Source: Pseudomonas sp. R28(2017)
GTDB taxonomy: Bacteria > Pseudomonadota > Gammaproteobacteria > Pseudomonadales > Pseudomonadaceae
Length of the DNA stretch: 64,000 nt
Assembly: GCF_002112505.1 (NCBI RefSeq)
Contig: NZ_NEHW01000018.1
Coordinates: forward strand, 1-64,000
Direction: 5' to 3'
The position numbers were made by a program, and so were the translations under genes. The notes under the pieces are model-generated. The model saw nothing but the letters and a program-made list of their open reading frames with translations, was not told where the DNA came from and searched no databases. Positions 37,677 to 46,719 of the stretch are shown here, piece after piece; the stretch's first letter is position 1; each line of letters begins with the position of its first letter.

Positions 37677-38995
37677 CAGTGGGCTCCGAGGGTGCTGACG
37701 TTGCTGATCGAGTGGTCGTGCTGGTCATCCGCTTCGCGCTGTTCGCGGTCGCGGTAGGCCAGGTAGGTGCGTTGCGTGGCGATATGGCCGGCGACGTGCT
37801 TGGCGTCGTGCCACACGCCCCAGATGAACGACGAGCCACGGCGCGACAGCCACGGCAGGCCGAGGAAGTACACGCCTGGCTCGCGGGCTACGCCGCGCTG
37901 GTGCTGGGGCTTGCCGTTGGCATCGAAGGTGTCGACCTGCAGCCAGCTGAAGTCGACGCCGTAGCCGGTGGCCCAGATGATGCTGGTGACGCCGGCCTGG
38001 GCCAGGTCCAGTTGCTGCAGCGGGTGGGTCATGCACGCCGGGTCGGCCAGGCGCTTGCGTGCTTCGGGCTCTTCCGGCAGGTCCAGGCCGTTGCGCTCGA
38101 TATAGGCATCGGCGGCATCCAGCAGGGCCAGGTAGTTTTCGTCGCCACGGTTGATGTTGTCGACCAGGTTGTCCTGGAAGCGCGCCACGCCGTTTTCGAA
38201 CGATTGGGTCAGGCCGACCAGGGTCATGCCCTGGTGGGCGAGGGCGCGGAAGTCCACGGTGTGGCCGCCGCGGGCACCGCTGACGGCGATGGTCACGTGC
38301 TCGCGGCCCGGCTTGGCGATTTCCGCGTCCCACTCGCCGAGCACGCCCAGCCACCAGCAGAAGTCGCGGTTGCGGTAGGCCCGTGGCGGGCGGTCGTGGG
38401 CGCCGACCGACAGGTACACCTGGCGCCCGGCGCGCATCAGTTCTTCGGCGATCTGCACGCCGGACGAACCGGCGCCCACCACCAGCACGGCGCCTTCAGG
38501 CAGCTGCTCGGGGTTGTAGTAGGCAGCAGAGTGGATCTGGTGCAGGTTGGGGTCTTTTGGCGCGATGGCCGGGATCACCGGCTTCTGGAACGGGCCGGTG
38601 GCGGCCACAACGCGGTTGGCACGGATCACACCTTCGTTGGTTTCGATGGTGAAGCCGGGGCGGTCGGCGTTGCGCACCACCTTCTTCACTTCGATGCCGG
38701 TGCGTACCGGCAGGTTGTACTTGCGTACGTACTGCTCGAAGTAGTCGGCGACCTGGTCCTTGCCGGCGAAGGCGTCGGCGTCGAGGTTGAATTCCAGCCC
38801 CGGGAAGCGGTCGTGCCAGACCGGGCCGTTGGCCACCAGTGAATCCCAGCGGCCAGTGCGCCAGGCCTCGGCGATGCGCTTGCGCTCCAGCACCAGGTGC
38901 GGCACGCCCAGTTTGTTGAGGTGTTCGCTCATGGCCACGCCGGCCTGGCCGGCGCCAACCACGAGGGTGTCGATTTCGATGTTGTTCAGTGTCAT
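37676..38995 (-). CDS. Flavin-containing monooxygenase-like FAD/NAD(P) oxidoreductase
   Basis: 439 residues with two Rossmann motifs: VVGAGQAGVAMSEHL near residue 12 for FAD and VVGAGSSGVQIAEELM near 170 for NADPH. The linking ATGPFQKP and the later IIWATGYGVDFSWL are typical of FMO/N-hydroxylating enzymes (CzcO/TrkA group). These enzymes oxygenate nitrogen or sulfur of small molecules. Coupling to a Rid protein suggests the product passes through an imine. It is divergent from the DUF1028 gene across 293 bases. Confidence 0.88.
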   Translation of the reverse strand: MTLNNIEIDTLVVGAGQAGVAMSEHLNKLGVPHLVLERKRIAEAWRTGRWDSLVANGPVWHDRFPGLEFNLDADAFAGKDQVADYFEQYVRKYNLPVRTGIEVKKVVRNADRPGFTIETNEGVIRANRVVAATGPFQKPVIPAIAPKDPNLHQIHSAAYYNPEQLPEGAVLVVGAGSSGVQIAEELMRAGRQVYLSVGAHDRPPRAYRNRDFCWWLGVLGEWDAEIAKPGREHVTIAVSGARGGHTVDFRALAHQGMTLVGLTQSFENGVARFQDNLVDNINRGDENYLALLDAADAYIERNGLDLPEEPEARKRLADPACMTHPLQQLDLAQAGVTSIIWATGYGVDFSWLQVDTFDANGKPQHQRGVAREPGVYFLGLPWLSRRGSSFIWGVWHDAKHVAGHIATQRTYLAYRDREQREADDQHDHSISNVSTLGAH

Positions 38996-39193
38996 GTCCG
39001 AGCCCTTGTTCAGGCGGTTTTTGTCAGGTCGGTTTGGAGGACCGCCGTTGCCTGGGGCCAGACTAGGGACGCCCGGAAATTCGCGAAAATAGTATTTAGC
39101 TGGGGCTTGCCGATAAAACGGCGAAGGCCCCGATTTGCCTGGGCTTGGCTGGGGTTTTCAGGGCATTTCGTGGTGGATTGGCCGGCCTTAGTT

Positions 39194-39218
39194 TTTTCCT
39201 GTTCAAGGCACAGGAAAA
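39194..39218. promoter_or_regulatory. Inverted repeat in the monooxygenase/DUF1028 divergent promoter
   Basis: TTTTCCTG and CAGGAAAA separated by nine bases, in the gap between divergent transcription units. It could be a regulator site serving both directions. No further support is visible; the rest of the 293-base gap has no gene. Confidence 0.5.
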
Positions 39219-39288
39219 TGTTGGTTTCGTGGTCCTGAAGGTTCCGCCCAGAATGCTGGGCATCGCACAGAACAACAGGAGTTCCACC

Positions 39289-39966
39289 ATGACCTTCTCC
39301 ATCATCGGTCGCTGCCAGGAAACCGGCCAGGTCGGTATCGCCATCAGCTCGTCGAGCATCGCCGTGGGCGCCCGCTGCCCCTGGGTACGTGCTGGTGTCG
39401 GCGCCGTGTCCACCCAGAACATCACCTTGCCGGCACTCGGCCCGCAGATCCTCGATGCCCTGGAGCAGGGCCAGTTGCCGCCCGCCGCCGCGCTGGACCG
39501 GGTGCTCAGTGCCAATGGCTGGAGCGAGTATCGCCAGGTCACAGTAATCGACAGCCAGGGCCAGGTGGCGCTGTTCACCGGCAAGGAGGCGCTGGGCGTG
39601 CATAACGCCGTGGCGGGTGAGCAATGTGCGGCCGCGGGCAACCTGTTGTCCTCGCTGCAGGTGATCGAGGCCATGGTGCAGGCTTTCGAACAGGCCGGCG
39701 GGCATCTGGCTGACCGCCTGCTGGCGGCGATGCATGCGGCGATGGCGGCCGGTGGCGAAGCCGGCCCGGTGCACTCGGCGGCGCTGAAGATCGCCGGCGA
39801 GCTGACCTGGCCACTGGTGGACCTGCGTGTGGACTGGGCTCCGGAAGACCCGATCGGCGTACTCGACGGCCTGTGGCAGGCGTACCGCCCGCAGATGCAG
39901 GACTATGTCACCCGCGCCCTCGACCCGACCGCCGCGCCGAGCTACGGGGTGCCGGGCGATGAGTGA
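39289..39966 (+). CDS. DUF1028 Ntn-hydrolase-like protein
   Basis: 225 residues of the DUF1028 family, which has an Ntn-hydrolase-like fold. The start MTFSIIGRCQETGQVGIAIS and ARCPWVRAGVGAVSTQN are the usual family stretches. Members often sit beside Rid proteins and amidohydrolases; an amide-cleaving role is suspected but not proven. ATG 39289 has AGGAG in front; the upstream extension overlaps the promoter region. It overlaps the M20 deacylase by eight bases. Confidence 0.87.
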   Translation: MTFSIIGRCQETGQVGIAISSSSIAVGARCPWVRAGVGAVSTQNITLPALGPQILDALEQGQLPPAAALDRVLSANGWSEYRQVTVIDSQGQVALFTGKEALGVHNAVAGEQCAAAGNLLSSLQVIEAMVQAFEQAGGHLADRLLAAMHAAMAAGGEAGPVHSAALKIAGELTWPLVDLRVDWAPEDPIGVLDGLWQAYRPQMQDYVTRALDPTAAPSYGVPGDE

Positions 39967-41119
39967 ATTCAGCAGCCGCGCCTTGCTGGAGCGGCTGATC
40001 GGCTTTGCCACGGTCAGCCGCGATTCCAACCTCGAACTGATCGGTTTCATCCACGACTACCTGAACGGGTTTGGCGTGGAGTGCGAGCTGTTCCACAACC
40101 CGGAAGGCACCAAGGCCAACCTGTTCGCCACTATCGGCCCCAAGGATGTCGGCGGTGTGGTGCTGTCCGGGCACACTGATGTGGTGCCGGTGGAAGGCCA
40201 GGCCTGGACGCTGCCACCCTTCGCCCTGACGGAGCGCGACGGGCGCCTGTACGGCCGTGGCACGGCCGACATGAAGGGCTTCATTGCCTCGGTGCTGGCT
40301 GCCGTGCCGGCGTTTCTTGCGCAACCGCTGCGCCTGCCGGTGCACCTGGCGTTCTCCTATGACGAGGAAGTCGGCTGCCTGGGTGTGCGCTCGATGCTGG
40401 CCGCACTGCAACAGCGCCCGTACAAGCCGCGCCTGTGCCTGATCGGTGAGCCCACCGAACTCAAGCCGGTGCTTGGCCACAAGGGCAAGCTGGCGATGCG
40501 TTGCGAAGTGCATGGCGCGGCGTGCCACTCGGCGTACGCCCCTTACGGGGTGAATGCCATCGAGTATGCCGCGAAGCTGATCGGCAAGCTGGGCGAGATT
40601 GGTGAGGCGCTGGCCTTGCCGGCGCATCACGACGAGCGCTTCGACCCGCCGTTCTCCACGGTGCAGACCGGGGTGATCAAGGGCGGCAGGGCACTGAACA
40701 TCGTGCCGGAGGAATGTGCGTTCGATTTCGAAGTGCGCGCCTTGCCGGGGTACGAAGCACAGGCCGTGGCCGACCAGTTGCAGACCTACGCCGAGGCCGA
40801 GTTGCTGCCGCGCATGCGCAAGGTGAACGCAGCCAGTGCCATTCGCCTGCAACCGCTCAGTGCGTACCCGGGGCTGGCCACGCCAGCCGATAGCGAGGCC
40901 GCGCGGTTGGTGGCCCTGCTCAGTGGCTCGGATGATTTCGGTACCGTGGCGTTTGGCACCGAAGGTGGTTTGTTCGACCAGGCTGGCATACCCACTGTGG
41001 TGTGTGGGCCGGGCAGCATGGACCAGGGGCACAAGCCGGACGAGTTCGTCAGCGTCGAGCAGCTGCAGGGCTGTGATGCGATGTTGCTGAGGTTGGTGGA
41101 TTACCTCAGGCAGGCTTGA
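39959..41119 (+). CDS. M20-family deacylase (ArgE/acetylornithine deacetylase-like)
   Basis: 386 residues, a di-zinc amidohydrolase. Metal ligands are visible in SGHTDVVPVEG (His, catalytic Asp), YGRGTADMKGF (bridging Asp), SYDEEVGCLGVR (catalytic Glu and metal Glu), GEPTELKPV and GHKPDEFVS (last His). The dimerisation lid lies between. The sequence resembles acetylornithine deacetylase, but its place in a Rid/monooxygenase/DUF1028 cluster argues for a catabolic N-acyl amino acid substrate rather than arginine synthesis. Confidence 0.87.
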   Translation: MSEFSSRALLERLIGFATVSRDSNLELIGFIHDYLNGFGVECELFHNPEGTKANLFATIGPKDVGGVVLSGHTDVVPVEGQAWTLPPFALTERDGRLYGRGTADMKGFIASVLAAVPAFLAQPLRLPVHLAFSYDEEVGCLGVRSMLAALQQRPYKPRLCLIGEPTELKPVLGHKGKLAMRCEVHGAACHSAYAPYGVNAIEYAAKLIGKLGEIGEALALPAHHDERFDPPFSTVQTGVIKGGRALNIVPEECAFDFEVRALPGYEAQAVADQLQTYAEAELLPRMRKVNAASAIRLQPLSAYPGLATPADSEAARLVALLSGSDDFGTVAFGTEGGLFDQAGIPTVVCGPGSMDQGHKPDEFVSVEQLQGCDAMLLRLVDYLRQA

Positions 41120-41209
41120 GCGGGTTGCCGGTAAACCCGTTCCCACACTGATATCACAGGCCTTGCGGGCTGCGCTGTACCTGTGGGAGCGGGCTTGCCC
41201 GCGAATGGG
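41120..41209. repeat. REP pair
   Basis: A degenerate unit at about 41120-41148 (GCGGGTTGCCGGTAAACCCG) and a standard unit at 41181-41209 in the opposite sense. They lie between convergent genes. Confidence 0.8.
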
Positions 41210-41230
41210 CTGCAGAGCAGCCCCGGCGAT

Positions 41231-42499
41231 TTAAAAGGTAGCCTTGACCTGCAGGCCCACCACCAGCGCGTTGTCGATGCTCTTCCCGGAGAACGCCCCT
41301 GGCTCGATGATGTATTGCACATCCGGGCGCAGGTTCAGCCACGGCGTGGCCTGGTAGCCATAGCTCAGTTCGATCAGCTGCTCGGCATTGTCGATGTTGG
41401 GGAACGGCTGCCCGGCATTGAAGGCGGCGTCTTCCAGCACATCGCGGCTACGCGGGTTCGGCACGGCGCGGCCATAGCCCAGGGCCACGGTATCGCGCGG
41501 GCGGCCTTCGAACGGCTTGTACAGCACCATACCGGCGCCATACCACTTGGTGAATGGCGAAGCGGCTTCGCTCGATGCCGAATACTGGCCAAAGGCATGC
41601 AGGCTGCGGCCCGGCGAGCCGGCGTCATTCCATACCGCCTGATCGACCAGCAGGTAGTGGCCGCCACGGCCGGACACTTCCTTGTCGCTGCCGATGCGCT
41701 TCACGTCGGAGCTGTCGTAGTAGTAACCCAGCTTGTATTCACCCGGCAGTTCGCCCTGCAGCTTGTACACCAGCTCCACAGGCACCACGGTACCGGTGGT
41801 GTGCTTGGGCCCCAGGTGCCAGGCACGGCTGGAGTTGCCGTTGCTTTCCGGGTCGACGTTGAACGCCGCCACGCGCAGCTGCCACGAGGGCGACAGGTCG
41901 TACTTCACGCGCACGCCAAGGTGGGCGTTGGGGTAGTTGGTCCAGCCGCTGCCGCCGGACATGTTCAGCGGGTGGCCGCAGAAGCCGGCGTTCATGAAGT
42001 TGCACAGGATGCCGCTGTCCAGGCCGCCCAGGTCGTTGCCCATGGCCATGTAGCCAAGCTTGACGTTGAGTGCCGGGGTGAACAGGGTGCGCTCGTAGCT
42101 CAGTTCGGTCAGGCGGGTGTACAGGCCACCGTAGTTTTCCTGGATCGGCAGGCGGTTGCCGACCAGGTCTTCCGAGGCGCTGTTGCCGCGGCGGTCGTTG
42201 ATGGTCAACTGGACCTTGCCGCCGTTTTCCAGGCCGTACAGTTTAGACAGGTCGAACTGTGCGCCGAGCTTGATGTTCTGGGAGTAGCGCGCCGAACGGT
42301 GCAGTCCACCGTGGGCGTTGTAGGCGGTTTCGCCGCTGTAGTCGCCGGTGATCTTGACGCCGTCTTCTTCGAGCTGGTGACGCAGGCCGCCCCAGTCACC
42401 GGTCATGGTGCTGCGGTTCAGCAAGTCGCCGTCGGCCAGGGCAGGGGTACTGGCCAGGGCCAGGAGCAGGGTTGGGGTAATGCGAATAGCGGATGGCAT
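41231..42499 (-). CDS. oprB: OprB-type carbohydrate-selective porin
   Basis: 422 residues. A signal peptide MPSAIRITPTLLLALASTPA ends at ALA. The mature part starts LLNRSTMTGDWGGLR, the OprB opening, and ends on Phe. OprB channels take up glucose and other sugars across the outer membrane. It lies downstream of gcd on the same strand, fitting the P. putida pairing in which OprB delivers glucose for periplasmic oxidation. ATG 42499 is chosen because the upstream frame reads through a REP. Confidence 0.9.
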   Translation of the reverse strand: MPSAIRITPTLLLALASTPALADGDLLNRSTMTGDWGGLRHQLEEDGVKITGDYSGETAYNAHGGLHRSARYSQNIKLGAQFDLSKLYGLENGGKVQLTINDRRGNSASEDLVGNRLPIQENYGGLYTRLTELSYERTLFTPALNVKLGYMAMGNDLGGLDSGILCNFMNAGFCGHPLNMSGGSGWTNYPNAHLGVRVKYDLSPSWQLRVAAFNVDPESNGNSSRAWHLGPKHTTGTVVPVELVYKLQGELPGEYKLGYYYDSSDVKRIGSDKEVSGRGGHYLLVDQAVWNDAGSPGRSLHAFGQYSASSEAASPFTKWYGAGMVLYKPFEGRPRDTVALGYGRAVPNPRSRDVLEDAAFNAGQPFPNIDNAEQLIELSYGYQATPWLNLRPDVQYIIEPGAFSGKSIDNALVVGLQVKATF

Positions 42500-42527
42500 T
42501 GCGGTGTCTCGTGTTGTTATCGGGGGG

Positions 42528-42590
42528 CTATTCGCGAACAAGCCCGCTCTCACAAGGCCTGTGGGAGCGGGCTTGCCCGCGAATGCAGCG
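42528..42590. repeat. Inverted REP pair between gcd and oprB
   Basis: Units at about 42528-42557 and 42558-42590, head to head, with ATTCGCGAACAAGCCCGCTC and GAGCGGGCTTGCCCGCGAAT. They separate gcd from oprB and may lower co-transcription. Confidence 0.85.
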
Positions 42591-42598
42591 ACGCGGTC

Positions 42599-45016
42599 TT
42601 ACGGCAGAGCGTAAGAAATCACATAGTCGCCACGATCAGTCGACTGGCGAGCGCCGCCAGCGGTGATCACCACGTATTGCTTGCCGGTTTTCGGCGAAAC
42701 GTAGGTCATCGGGCCACCCTGGCTGCCCACTGGCAGGCGGGCTTTCCAGATTTCGTTACCGTTGCTGCTGTCGTAGGCGCGCAGGTAGAAGTCCTGGGTG
42801 CCGGCGATGAACACCAGGCCGCCTTGGGTCGACAGTGTGCCGCCGAGGGTCGGCAGACCGATCTTGATCGGCAGGTGCATGCGGATGCCCAGGGGACCTG
42901 TGTCTTCCACGGTGCCGACCGGTACCTGCCAGGCGACCTGGCGCGACTTCATGTCGATGGCGGTCAGGGTGCCGAATGGAGGGGCCTGGCACGGGATGCC
43001 GGCTACCGACAGGAAGCGGTTCTTGTTCACCGCGTACGGGGTGCCCTTGAGCGGTACGGCGCCCATGCCGGTGTTCAGTGCTTCACCGCCGGAAGCGGCG
43101 CCGCCCTTGTTCTGCGACGGGATCATCTGGATCCACAGGCCCAGGCGCATGTCGTTGACGAAGATGAAACCATGCACCGGGTCGGTGGAGATGCTGCCCC
43201 AGTTCATGCCACCCAGCGAACCCGGGAAGCTCAGCGACAGGTCGGTACCCGGCGCGGTGTACAGGCCGTCGTAGCGCATCTTCTTGAAGTCGATGCGGCA
43301 CAGCAGCTGGTCATACGGCGTGGCACCCCACATGTCCGATTCGCTCAGGGTCTGCGCGCCGATCTGTGGCATGCCGACCGATTTCGGCTGGGTCGGGGAG
43401 TACGGCTCGTTGGGGATATTGCTTGGTTTGACCGGCACTTCGTCGACCTGGGTCAGCGGTTTGCCGGTGGCACGGTCGAGCACGTAGATCTGCCCGGCCT
43501 TGGTGCCGATCACCACCGCAGGCACGGACTCGCCGTCGTCCTTGGTGAAGTCGATCAGGCTCGGCTGCATCGGCAGGTCGAAGTCCCAGAGGTCGTTGTG
43601 CACGGTCTGGAAGACCCACTTCTGGTTGCCGGTGGTGGCGTCCAGGGCCAGCACGGAGGCGCCGTAGGTGTGGTCCAGCTTGCTGCGTTCAACGCCGTAG
43701 ATGTCGGTGGACGACGAGCCCATTGGCAGGAACACGGTGTTCATCGCCGGGTCGTAGGACATCGGTGCCCAGCTGTTCGGGGTGCTGCGCACATAGGTGC
43801 TGTCGCCTTCCGGCGCCTTGCGGTCTTCCGGGTTGCCCGGGTCGAAGGCCCAGCGCATTTCGCCGGTGATCACGTCGAAACCACGGATCACGCCGCCAGG
43901 CATGTCGGTCTGGACGTTGTCGGCGACACGGCCGCCAACCACCACGGTGGTGCCGGCCATCAACGGTGCGGAGGACAGCTGGTAGTAGGAGTCCGGCACG
44001 TTACCCAGGCCGGCCTTGAGGTCGACCTGGCCATTGTTGCCAAAGCCCTGGCAGAACTCGCCGTTGTCGGCGTCGACGGCAATCAGGCGGCCGTCGATGG
44101 TGTTGGTCAGCAGGCGACGCTGGCAGTTGGCACCGGCTGCGACGCTGCCGCCGGTGATCGGCGAACTGTTCGGCTGGGTCGGCTGGGCGATCGCGGCGGT
44201 GGCGTCGAAGTAGGCCATGCCACGGCAACGCTGCCAGACCTTGGACTGGGCGTTGATCGCGTTCTTCCACAGCTCTTTGCCGGTGTCGGCGTCAAGGGCG
44301 ATCAGGTTGTTGTGCGGGGTGCAGATGAACACCTTGTTGCCGACCTGCAGCGGGGTCAGTTGGTCTTCGGCACCGTTGCCGTCACTGATGGCGACGTCAC
44401 CAGTGTGGTAGGTCCAGGCCACCTTGAGCTTGTTGACGTTGTCGCGGTTGATCTGGTCCAGCGCGGCGAAGCGGCTGCCACCTTCGGTGTTGCCGTAGTG
44501 CGCCCAGTCCTTCTGCGCCTTGCCGGCTTCGACCGGGGTCATGCCCGGGCCTTTACCGGTTGGGGCAACGCTTGGGTGAGCGACGAACATGTTGCCGGCG
44601 GCGATCACCAGCACCACGGCCAGCACGCCGGCGATGCCATAGGCACCGCGGCCTGCGCTGGCGCCGTTGGCACGGGCCAGCAGCGGGTAGACCAGCGCAA
44701 CCACCATGCCGATCGCGCCGAACATGAACAGGCGCGAGAACAGTGGCCAGAACACCAGGCCGGCGTCGCTCACTGCCCAGATCGCGGTGCCGACCAGGAA
44801 CGCCGCGTACAGCCAGGCGCCGGCCTGCTTGCGACGTGCGATGAGAATACCGGCGATGGCCATGGCCAGGCCGCCGATCAGGAAGTACCAGGAACCGCCC
44901 AGGCCGGCGAGCTTGACGCCGCCAGCAGCCAGGAGCAGGCCGAGCAGGGCGACGATCACGCCCAAGCCGACCAGGATGATGTTTGTGGCGCCAGAGGCGC
45001 GCGGTGTTTCGTTCAT
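42599..45016 (-). CDS. gcd: Membrane-bound PQQ-dependent glucose dehydrogenase
   Basis: 805 residues, the quinoprotein that oxidises glucose to gluconolactone in the periplasm and passes electrons to ubiquinone. Five hydrophobic segments occupy the first ~140 residues (NIILVGLGVIVALLGLLLAA onward). The eight-bladed PQQ propeller follows, with repeated W-docking-type motifs such as LWKNAINAQSKVWQRCRGM and FQTVHNDLWDFDLPMQP. Length matches E. coli and Pseudomonas Gcd. The upstream gap of about 200 bases is AT-rich and likely holds its promoter. Confidence 0.95.
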   Translation of the reverse strand: MNETPRASGATNIILVGLGVIVALLGLLLAAGGVKLAGLGGSWYFLIGGLAMAIAGILIARRKQAGAWLYAAFLVGTAIWAVSDAGLVFWPLFSRLFMFGAIGMVVALVYPLLARANGASAGRGAYGIAGVLAVVLVIAAGNMFVAHPSVAPTGKGPGMTPVEAGKAQKDWAHYGNTEGGSRFAALDQINRDNVNKLKVAWTYHTGDVAISDGNGAEDQLTPLQVGNKVFICTPHNNLIALDADTGKELWKNAINAQSKVWQRCRGMAYFDATAAIAQPTQPNSSPITGGSVAAGANCQRRLLTNTIDGRLIAVDADNGEFCQGFGNNGQVDLKAGLGNVPDSYYQLSSAPLMAGTTVVVGGRVADNVQTDMPGGVIRGFDVITGEMRWAFDPGNPEDRKAPEGDSTYVRSTPNSWAPMSYDPAMNTVFLPMGSSSTDIYGVERSKLDHTYGASVLALDATTGNQKWVFQTVHNDLWDFDLPMQPSLIDFTKDDGESVPAVVIGTKAGQIYVLDRATGKPLTQVDEVPVKPSNIPNEPYSPTQPKSVGMPQIGAQTLSESDMWGATPYDQLLCRIDFKKMRYDGLYTAPGTDLSLSFPGSLGGMNWGSISTDPVHGFIFVNDMRLGLWIQMIPSQNKGGAASGGEALNTGMGAVPLKGTPYAVNKNRFLSVAGIPCQAPPFGTLTAIDMKSRQVAWQVPVGTVEDTGPLGIRMHLPIKIGLPTLGGTLSTQGGLVFIAGTQDFYLRAYDSSNGNEIWKARLPVGSQGGPMTYVSPKTGKQYVVITAGGARQSTDRGDYVISYALP

Positions 45017-45234
45017 GCCAGGGATCTCAGCAGGTGGAATGGGCGCAGTTTAAGCCCTTAGCTTGCTAATTAACAAGTTGGTACATAATTTTCTGAGGCT
45101 GATTGTCGCAGGGCTGAACTTGCGAAGATGTGGCTAAAAGTCTAGAACACGTTCAGAAAATTGCAGTAAATGCAGCGTTCAGGCGGCATGTAAATGTGAC
45201 GGCTTAGACCTTTGTAGCATGAACGACAGGTGTT

Positions 45235-45588
45235 TCAATGGCTCGGCCACGGGGTGTCGATGCCATAAAACACGGCAAGCCAGACGGTCGGCTGCCCCTG
45301 GGCGGTAAATTCCACGCGATGCCGGCAATGCGCCGGAATGTCCAGGCAATCCCCCGGCACCAGCAAGCGGGTGTAGTCCTCATGCTCCAGGCGCAGCCCG
45401 GCGCTGCCGGCCAACAGCAGGATCCATTCGCCTTCGGCCTGGTCGTACCAGAAGCCGGGCGGGCTGGCCTGGCCGCAGGAAACGATGCGTTCGATGCGCA
45501 GGCCAGGGCGCTGCAGCAGTTCATCGACCCGTTCGGCAGTGGCCGGGTCGCAATGGGGCAGGGCATGGAGCAGGTTGCTGATGGTCAT
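45235..45588 (-). CDS. Cupin-domain protein
   Basis: 117 residues, a single cupin barrel. The motif region reads YDQAEGEWILLLAGSAGLR and GDCLDIPAHCRHRVEF; the Glu and His residues could bind a metal. Proteins of this size are often annotated cupin-2 or phosphoribosylaminoimidazole-like without known role. ATG 45588 begins MTISNLLHALPHCD. It is divergent from the LysR gene at 45707. Confidence 0.8.
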   Translation of the reverse strand: MTISNLLHALPHCDPATAERVDELLQRPGLRIERIVSCGQASPPGFWYDQAEGEWILLLAGSAGLRLEHEDYTRLLVPGDCLDIPAHCRHRVEFTAQGQPTVWLAVFYGIDTPWPSH

Positions 45589-45706
45589 GGGAAATGCTCG
45601 CGCTGATGGAGGTGCTTCCACTATGGGCCTGATCGCTCTGCTGCGCGCTTCTTGACCCGCCATGTGGATTGTAGGAGTGTTCCGAAATCTGAAAACTGGA
45701 GTAGCT

Positions 45707-46606
45707 ATGGACAAGCTCCTGGCGATGAAGATGTTCACCGCGACAGTCGATGCCCAAGGCTTTTCCGCCGCAGCGCGCAGGCTCGGCGTCGCGACTTCGT
45801 CGGTGACACGCCTGGTCGATGCGCTGGAGTCGGAGCTCGGCACGACCCTGCTCAACCGCTCCACGCGCCAGGTCAGCCTGACCGAGGCGGGCGCACGTTA
45901 CTATGCGCGGGCAAGGGAGATCTTCGACGCACTGGAGGAGGCCGATGCCAGCGTCGCCGATCGTGGCGATGAGCCCGTCGGCGTGCTGCGCCTGTGCCTG
46001 CCGGTGGAGTTCGGCCGGCGCGTGATTGCACCGCACCTGGGGCCATTCCTGGCGCGTCACCCGTCGCTGGAGCTGGACATCGACATGAGCGACCGGCTCG
46101 ATGACCTGCTCGACGGCCGCTACGACCTGTCCATTCGCCTCGGCGACCCGTCGCCGAACGACGAACTGGTGTGCCGCCAGCTCGGCCGCTTCCAGCGCTG
46201 GCTGGTGGCAAGCCCCGATTACCTGGCCAGGCGTGACCCGTTGCTGCACCCCGAGCAGTTGCTGCAACAGGCCTGCCTGCGTTTCCGCTACGGGCAGAAG
46301 GCGCGCGCCTGGCGCCTGCAGCGGGCCGATGAGTTGTTGGAACTGGAAGTGAGCGGGCCGCTGCGCAGCGCCAACGCCGACCTGTTGCGCGAAGCGGCGC
46401 TGGCCGGCAGCGGCATCGCCTTGCTGGCCGACTGGCTGGTGCGCGAGGACGTCGCGGCCGGGCGCCTGCAGCGGCTGTTCGCGGACTGGCAGGTCAGCCC
46501 CGGTACTGCCAACGACAGCATCAATGCCTTGTACTTGCCCAACCATCGCGGCTCTCGGCGGGTCAACGCGTTCATCGGCTTTTGCCAAGGCCTGCTCACA
46601 CCCTGA
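45707..46606 (+). CDS. LysR-family regulator
   Basis: 299 residues. ATG 45707 has TGGAG upstream. The HTH spans residues 10-65 (GFSAAARRLGVATSSVTRLV, LLNRSTRQVSLTEAG), typical of the large CrgA/PA2220-like group. It lies 113 bases before an MFS exporter gene on the same strand and is divergent from the cupin gene; either could be its target. Confidence 0.88.
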   Translation: MDKLLAMKMFTATVDAQGFSAAARRLGVATSSVTRLVDALESELGTTLLNRSTRQVSLTEAGARYYARAREIFDALEEADASVADRGDEPVGVLRLCLPVEFGRRVIAPHLGPFLARHPSLELDIDMSDRLDDLLDGRYDLSIRLGDPSPNDELVCRQLGRFQRWLVASPDYLARRDPLLHPEQLLQQACLRFRYGQKARAWRLQRADELLELEVSGPLRSANADLLREAALAGSGIALLADWLVREDVAAGRLQRLFADWQVSPGTANDSINALYLPNHRGSRRVNAFIGFCQGLLTP

Positions 46607-46719
46607 CCGTTACCGTTGCGCCTGGCGCAACGCCCCGTTGCGCCGGAGCCGGATTCTCCGACCGGCCAGCGCTCGGTAATGTGCCTGGCATATCCCAACC
46701 CGATGCCGAGGTACCTCGC

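Noticed and set aside
41183..45061. A 1292-codon open frame on the plus strand across oprB and gcd
   Set aside because: It lies antisense to two well-recognised genes and its product is low-complexity (Val/Gly/Ala/His/Gln). Long antisense frames are expected in high-GC DNA.
46607..46719. MFS start at 46582
   Set aside because: Would overlap the LysR gene end; the sequence before ATG 46720 is not membrane-like and ATG 46720 gives the usual family N-terminus.
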